A DNA stretch of 10,293 nt from CAXXOK01 sp036759125 (GTDB lineage Bacteria; Bacillota; Clostridia; Christensenellales; Aristaeellaceae): assembly GCA_036759125.1 (NCBI GenBank), contig DAIOVG010000094.1:1-10293 (forward strand), in the 5' to 3' direction. Both the position numbers and the translations under genes were made by a program. This document shows, one piece after another, positions 6,482-10,293 of this stretch. The notes beneath the pieces are model-generated. The model was not told where the DNA came from. It searched no databases and was given only the letters and a program-made list of their open reading frames with translations. How positions within the stretch are numbered: position 1 is the stretch's first letter; the number at the start of each line of letters is the position of its first letter.

Positions 6482-8065
6482 CTAGCGCGCCAAATAACGG
6501 TCATAAGCAGCTTGACGGATTTCCAACGCTTTGCTTAACCCCATGCTCTCAAGCTGGCTTAAGTATTCATCCCAATCAGCCGCGGTTGCTTCGCCGGTGA
6601 TGAATTTCGCGGCCATCTCGGGTACATAGGTCGTTATCGCAGATTCGTAATTGACCAATTCATCGCTTTCTTCTGCCGTCAGTGTAATTCCGACCGGCAT
6701 ACGTCCCGCGCCCGCCGTTTCTCCATCGTGCTGATAATACCAGACATTGTTCATCTCGATGGATGCCGCGGAGTTTTTGAGCTCAAGCATACGCGTAAGC
6801 TGGATACAACAACCAGCCCAGATGGATCCGCCATATTTGGCGACCGCATTGTTGATGCCGTCGGGATCATCTGCAACCAACGAAGTAAATTGGATGTTGC
6901 CATCCGCATCATATTCCCAAGATTCACCCTGAACGCCGAAATTCCAGAACAGGTTTCCCTCGGAAGTATATGCGTAATCCAACAATCGCAGGGCTGTTGC
7001 GATCTTATCTTCATCGCAATCGCCGGATATACAGGCAACAGTTGTTCCGATACCAGGACCGCCGAATGAGGTTGTGATAGATCCATCAGCGGCAGTCGGA
7101 TCGGGAATGGCAATCCATTCCGCGCCATTGTCGGCAGTCGCCGCGTCATTCATCCAGTTCGTCATCTGACCCATTGAGGTGAAGGATATCCCAACCTGAT
7201 TGTTCAAGGCTTTGGTGCGCATCGTTGTATCATCGTTGCTGAACAGATCCGAATCGATATAGCCCTTCTCCCACCATTCCTGCAGCTTGAGCATTTGATT
7301 CAGCCATTCTTCTTGGGCGGGTCCGTATTGAATCTGGTTGTTCTCATCTACATAATAGGAGTAGTCAGAGCTTGCACCAAAACATCCGTACGCGTTAAAA
7401 GCGCCTGCAAGACCAACCGGAGAAAAACGTGCTTTATTGGCAGAAAAAGGCGCAACACCGTATTTCTCCATAAACACGGCAAGAACAGTATCCCAATCGT
7501 CAATTGTCTCAGGGACATCCAGACCGCATTCGTCCAGCCAATCTTTTCTGATAACATAGCCCTGATAAGAATCATTCCAACCGCCGTCTTCACGGAAGAA
7601 TCCAAAGCCGTAATACTTGCCGGAATCGGTTTTCATGGCCTTGTCATAGGCAGGGTTGGATTGCAGCCAAGCATAGTAATTCGGCGCATATTCCTGGATA
7701 TAGGGAGTCAAGTCGATAATGGCGCCTTCCTCCATGTAGCGTTCCGCATCCGACATCATATTGTAGAAGATGATATCCGGAAGTTCTGTGCTGGACATGA
7801 GCTGATTGAAAGATTGGTCAACGTCGGTACCTGCGGTTGGATACGACCAATCAATGGTGATGCCCGTCATTTTTTGGAGGTTGACATGGAATGGCGAATC
7901 GTCGGAGGAAGCAAATGAGCTATCCGGAACAAAGCCAGTTCCTACATAGAAGCTGATGGTCTGATCGGTAGTCATAGGGTAGGTAAAATCATCTGCATCA
8001 GCCAACGCGCTTGCACATGAGATTACCATGATGCTTGCCAGGAGAAAGGATAGAAGTTTTTTCAT
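6482..8065 (-). CDS. Extracellular sugar-binding protein of ABC transporter (family 1, LplA/YtcQ type)
   Basis: This 527-residue secreted protein would capture the oligosaccharide for the two permeases; the long form is typical of LplA/YtcQ-like binding proteins paired with LplB/LplC. Residues 1-22 form a signal peptide: MKKLL, a hydrophobic core, then SALA. The sequence allows two fates: cleavage after Ala22 by signal peptidase I, or lipid attachment at Cys17, because V-I-S-C fits a lipobox. Without a diderm envelope, the second would anchor it to the membrane. Family traits include LPDIIFYNM (114-122), the YIQEYAPNYYAWLQ stretch, KYYGFGFFREDGG, GYVIRKDWLDECGLDVPET and the C-terminal YLSQLESMGLSKALEI helix. 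The ATG at 8065 follows AAAGGAG by about eight bases. It is the first operon gene and is followed by a stable hairpin, which fits the higher dosage such proteins need. The ligand is unknown. Confidence 0.94.
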   Translation of the reverse strand: MKKLLSFLLASIMVISCASALADADDFTYPMTTDQTISFYVGTGFVPDSSFASSDDSPFHVNLQKMTGITIDWSYPTAGTDVDQSFNQLMSSTELPDIIFYNMMSDAERYMEEGAIIDLTPYIQEYAPNYYAWLQSNPAYDKAMKTDSGKYYGFGFFREDGGWNDSYQGYVIRKDWLDECGLDVPETIDDWDTVLAVFMEKYGVAPFSANKARFSPVGLAGAFNAYGCFGASSDYSYYVDENNQIQYGPAQEEWLNQMLKLQEWWEKGYIDSDLFSNDDTTMRTKALNNQVGISFTSMGQMTNWMNDAATADNGAEWIAIPDPTAADGSITTSFGGPGIGTTVACISGDCDEDKIATALRLLDYAYTSEGNLFWNFGVQGESWEYDADGNIQFTSLVADDPDGINNAVAKYGGSIWAGCCIQLTRMLELKNSAASIEMNNVWYYQHDGETAGAGRMPVGITLTAEESDELVNYESAITTYVPEMAAKFITGEATAADWDEYLSQLESMGLSKALEIRQAAYDRYLAR

Positions 8066-8192
8066 GGGGTTGTCTCCTTTTGCTTTTTATTTGTTTATGG
8101 ACTGATATTCTCAGTTCCAATAACACAAGGTAAAACATTGATAAAAATGCACAAAATATACAAGGTTACGCAATCAACCTCATTGGAATATA

Positions 8193-8205
8193 CGGATTTT
8201 ATCCG
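8193..8205. promoter_or_regulatory. Dyad CGGAT-TTT-ATCCG near the operon start
   Basis: The sequence CGGAT (8193-8197), three Ts and ATCCG (8201-8205) form a perfect short dyad. It falls just downstream of the predicted operon transcription start (about 8211, minus strand), so it could be an operator or a small 5' hairpin. It is short enough to be chance. Confidence 0.3.
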
Positions 8206-8217
8206 CTTTATGGAGTA

Positions 8218-8246
8218 ATTATAGAATATGTTGTGTATTATGAACA
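8218..8246 (-). promoter_or_regulatory. Candidate promoter of the transporter-GH88 operon
   Basis: On the minus strand, TATAAT (8223-8218) is a perfect -10. Seventeen bases upstream, TGTTCA (8246-8241) is a poor -35 matching three of six consensus bases. A good -10 with a poor -35 is usual for activator-dependent promoters. The leader to the binding-protein start would be about 145 nt. Confidence 0.4.
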
Positions 8247-8272
8247 TTGCACAAACATACTCATCTATTGCA
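8246..8272. promoter_or_regulatory. Candidate AraC-type operator: ATTGCA direct repeat with 21-bp period
   Basis: ATTGCA occurs at 8246-8251 and 8267-8272, the same way round and exactly 21 bp apart, two helical turns. Tandem half-sites at this spacing are the known binding pattern of AraC-family activators. Seen from the operon, the near copy borders the weak -35 and the far copy is centred about 58 bases upstream of the start. Seen from the regulator gene, the second copy overlaps its -35, which would allow autoregulation. A related TGCACAAA lies at 8148-8155 and 8248-8255. Confidence 0.4.
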
Positions 8273-8296
8273 AATAACACCCACTTGTACTATACT
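8268..8296 (+). promoter_or_regulatory. Candidate promoter of the AraC-family regulator
   Basis: TTGCAA (8268-8273) and TATACT (8291-8296) are separated by 17 bp, close to the vegetative consensus. Transcription would start near 8303, giving a leader of about 25 nt with the ribosome binding site at 8310-8317. The -35 overlaps the ATTGCA half-site. Confidence 0.5.
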
Positions 8297-8327
8297 GATG
8301 TATGCCTAAGGGAGGGGAAAAACGACA

Positions 8328-9293
8328 TTGGATCAGACGTATCGCGGAGATAAAATTGTTTTTGCGCACAATACAAGCTATCAGGCAACCAATCATTTTA
8401 TCATCCATTCCCATGCCACATATGAAATTTACTATTTTCTCAGCGGAGACGTTATTTTTATCGTAGGCGGGCATCAATATGTACTCAAACCTCACACGGT
8501 CATCTTGATTCCGCCCGATACGTATCATGGCATGAACGTGCTGTCCAATAAACCGTTCAGCCGCTTTTTTTGCCAGTTTAGTGATGATGTCATCGCCATG
8601 GAACGCCGCAGGGAGTTATTGAGATTGTTTCCATCGACATTTGAAGAATCTACGATGATTTGGCAATCGATGCGGCATTCATACATTCCAGCATGGATTG
8701 AGTCTATCTTACATTGTAACTGGATGACAGAACAGCAAAGCGGGGATATGGCCACCGTGTTGGTTGAAGCGCTCATTGTGCGGCTGCTTATGGAAAGGCC
8801 CCTGTTATCGCCGGCATTTGAAGACGAGGGGAATCGCGGATATAATATAAAAGCCCTTCTGCTTTATGTGAATAACCATTTTACTGAGAAATTATCTTTG
8901 GAGGCCATCGCTTCTCATTTTTATATTTCAACGAATTATCTGAACCGTGTTTTCCGCAAAGAAATAGGATCAACCGTTATGGAATACATCTGCACAAGAA
9001 GGATTACCTATGCAAAACAACTGCTGATTAACGGTATCACTGCAGCACAAGCTGCCGTACTGGTTGGCTTCGGCGACTATTCTTCGTTTTACAGAGCATA
9101 CAAAAAACGCTATCAGTATTCCCCGAGCAAAGATTATCATATTCGTCAATCGCTCAGCAGTACGGCAGAGATCATCAACGATACGTTCAAAGCGGACGAA
9201 TGGAGTAAGATTTTAATCGATTGCAGTGATATGTCACCACAAACAGACAGCCCTGAGGATACCGAAACTTCATACGAGAAGGACAGTCAATAA
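8328..9293 (+). CDS. AraC-family transcriptional regulator with N-terminal cupin domain
   Basis: The 321-residue protein has an N-terminal cupin sensor (about 24-70: HSHATYEIYYFLSGDV, then LKPHTVILIPPDTYHG) that probably binds the inducing sugar. The C-terminal AraC DNA-binding domain (about 173-268) has two helix-turn-helices: LEAIASHFYISTNYLNRVFR (191-210) and the second, including ITAAQAAVLVGFGDYSSFYR (237-256), followed by YKKRYQYSPSKDY. The last 50 residues form an acidic, probably disordered tail beyond the usual end of the family. The start is TTG at 8328: an in-frame TAA at 8307 rules out any earlier start, and AGGGAGGGG lies upstream at a somewhat long spacing. Divergent placement next to the operon and the shared control region suggest it activates that operon. 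The ligand is unknown. Confidence 0.93.
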   Translation: MDQTYRGDKIVFAHNTSYQATNHFIIHSHATYEIYYFLSGDVIFIVGGHQYVLKPHTVILIPPDTYHGMNVLSNKPFSRFFCQFSDDVIAMERRRELLRLFPSTFEESTMIWQSMRHSYIPAWIESILHCNWMTEQQSGDMATVLVEALIVRLLMERPLLSPAFEDEGNRGYNIKALLLYVNNHFTEKLSLEAIASHFYISTNYLNRVFRKEIGSTVMEYICTRRITYAKQLLINGITAAQAAVLVGFGDYSSFYRAYKKRYQYSPSKDYHIRQSLSSTAEIINDTFKADEWSKILIDCSDMSPQTDSPEDTETSYEKDSQ

Positions 9294-9370
9294 TTCGTCT
9301 GCGGCAAAGAGAAGGATCAATCCGGCATAATTTCCAGGTGTGAGTATCTGTTGTCGATGAGTTTACTAAT

Positions 9371-9420
9371 TTTCATGCATGAAATGATTATTAAGTGATT
9401 TATTCTGTGAATTATTAAGT
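9371..9420. repeat. Palindrome and direct repeat before the transposase
   Basis: TTTCATGCATGAAA (9371-9384) is a perfect 14-bp palindrome. ATTATTAAGT follows at 9387-9396 and again at 9411-9420, 24 bp apart. This AT-rich block sits between the AraC gene and the GC-rich transposase frame, and may mark the junction or an element end. No terminator is evident after the AraC gene. Confidence 0.35.
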
Positions 9421-10293
9421 CAAGAACAGCATTCACGGAAGAAGATTTCGCAGTGAGTTTCGACGATTACGTCGACAGATGCGCCACCGAGTTTGTTCTC
9501 GGCGTTCAGGACATCACCGAAGCACTGTGGGGCAGCAAAGTGTCGCCCTCTACGATTAGTGAGCTGAACAAGAAAGCTTATGTCCATGTCGAGGATTGGC
9601 GTAACCGGTCATTGCAAGGTGGCAAGTATCCATACGTTTATGTGGATGGTATCTATCTGCACCGCAACTGGGGCGGGGAGTACGAAAATGTGGCGATCCT
9701 GGTAGCCATAGCGGTCAACGAGGGCGGATACCGCGAGGTCATCGGGGCAGCGGAAGGAATGAAAGAGGACAAGATCAGCTGGGTAAGCTTCTTTCAATGG
9801 CTCAAAGGACGCGGGCTGAACGGCGTTCAGCTGGTCATTGGAGATAAATGTCTTGGGATGCTGGAAGCAGTCGGCGAGGTCTTCCCGGACGCGAAATACC
9901 AACGCTGTACAGCCTACTTCTACCGCAACGTATTCTCTGCTGTTCCCCGCTCTAGGATGAAGCTGGTAGCTAAGATGCTCAAGGCGATCCATGCGCAGGA
10001 GAGTAAGGCAGCGGCGAGGGTGAAAGCAAAGCAGGTCGTTGCAGCCCTTCAGGAGATGAAGCTCAAAGAGGCTGCCGCTAAGGTTGAGAATGGCATTGAA
10101 GAAACGCTGACGTACGCGGATTTCCCGTTTGTGCATTGGACGCGCATCCGCACCAACAATGTGATCGAGCGACTGAACCGGGAGATACGGCGGCGAACAA
10201 GGGTTGTCGGAATCTTCCCTAACCCAAACGCCTACCTGCGCCTGGTCACTACGTTTCTCATGGAATATGCGGAAGACTGGTCGGTTTCAAGAG
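9411..10293 (+). CDS. IS256/Mutator-family transposase, incomplete at both ends
   Basis: The frame is open from 9411 to the right edge (about 294 residues); a TGA at 9408 closes it upstream and there is no ATG before the match begins, the first candidate start being GTG at 9453. IS256 transposases are usually about 400 residues, so roughly the first 100 are missing. The DDE set is visible: Asp in YVDGIYL (base 9645), Asp in VIGDKCLGM (9843) and Glu in NNVIERLNREIRRRT (10167). VFPDAKYQRC and RVVGIFPN are family motifs. The His usual after the cysteine motif (RCxxH) is Tyr here (RCTAYFYRN), and the usual segment between LxGV and DITEALWG appears shortened. These point to an inactive relic. Its GC-rich codon use differs from the AraC gene. 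It is probably a passenger unrelated to sugar use. Confidence 0.88.
   Translation, partial: MIKSRTAFTEEDFAVSFDDYVDRCATEFVLGVQDITEALWGSKVSPSTISELNKKAYVHVEDWRNRSLQGGKYPYVYVDGIYLHRNWGGEYENVAILVAIAVNEGGYREVIGAAEGMKEDKISWVSFFQWLKGRGLNGVQLVIGDKCLGMLEAVGEVFPDAKYQRCTAYFYRNVFSAVPRSRMKLVAKMLKAIHAQESKAAARVKAKQVVAALQEMKLKEAAAKVENGIEETLTYADFPFVHWTRIRTNNVIERLNREIRRRTRVVGIFPNPNAYLRLVTTFLMEYAEDWSVSR

Noticed and set aside
7295..7918. 207-residue plus-strand frame opposite the binding-protein gene
   Set aside because: Antisense shadow; the minus strand carries a complete signal peptide and binding-protein motifs.
9609..10136. 175-residue minus-strand frame in the transposase region
   Set aside because: The plus strand encodes clear IS256 motifs with DDE residues in one uninterrupted frame that leaves the window without a stop.
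1..10293. CRISPR array, tRNA, rRNA or riboswitch
   Set aside because: No regularly spaced repeats, cloverleaf-type sequence or recognisable aptamer core was seen on either strand.

Overview
The window looks like part of an anaerobic Bacillota genome, most likely an uncultured Clostridia-type polysaccharide degrader. This rests on gene content: an LplB/LplC-type sugar importer without its own ATPase, an AraC regulator with a cupin sensor, a GH88 hydrolase, a uroporphyrinogen-decarboxylase-family protein with methyltransferase-type zinc ligands, and purine-rich ribosome binding sites. No taxonomic marker gene is present, so the assignment is tentative.

Layout, left to right. (1) 1-1104, plus strand: the C-terminal part of an alpha-amylase-like (clan GH-H) glycoside hydrolase that runs off the left edge. 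(2) 1160-1200: a hairpin serving two convergent genes. (3) 1230-2267, minus: a UroD/MtaA-like protein with an H-x-C...C zinc triad and a plausible promoter at 2315-2343. (4) 2344-2734: no convincing gene. (5) 2735-3135, minus: remains of a WG-repeat protein, broken by a frameshift. (6) 3131-3220: two imperfect copies of a ~36-bp sequence across the 3' end of the next gene. (7) 3157-8065, minus: the core operon, in transcription order solute-binding protein, hairpin, two permeases and GH88 hydrolase. (8) 8066-8327: divergent control region. (9) 8328-9293, plus: AraC-family regulator. (10) 9411-10293, plus: N-terminally incomplete IS256/Mutator-type transposase running off the right edge.

How the genes fit together. 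The binding protein would capture an oligosaccharide outside the cell and the two permeases would import it, powered by a shared ATPase encoded elsewhere. The GH88 enzyme would remove the unsaturated uronic acid that a polysaccharide lyase leaves at the non-reducing end. The AraC protein, read divergently, is the obvious sensor. The shared control region has a near-consensus promoter for the regulator. For the operon it has a promoter with a good -10 but poor -35, and two ATTGCA half-sites 21 bp apart beside that -35, the geometry expected of AraC-type activation. The substrate (pectin-, glycosaminoglycan- or other uronate-derived) cannot be told from this window.

The system is a recognisable type of sugar-utilisation locus, not a wholly new one. 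The least expected parts are the decayed and duplicated sequence at the operon's 3' end, the stable hairpin after the binding-protein gene, the 21-bp half-site arrangement, and the unusual amylase-like protein at the left edge.
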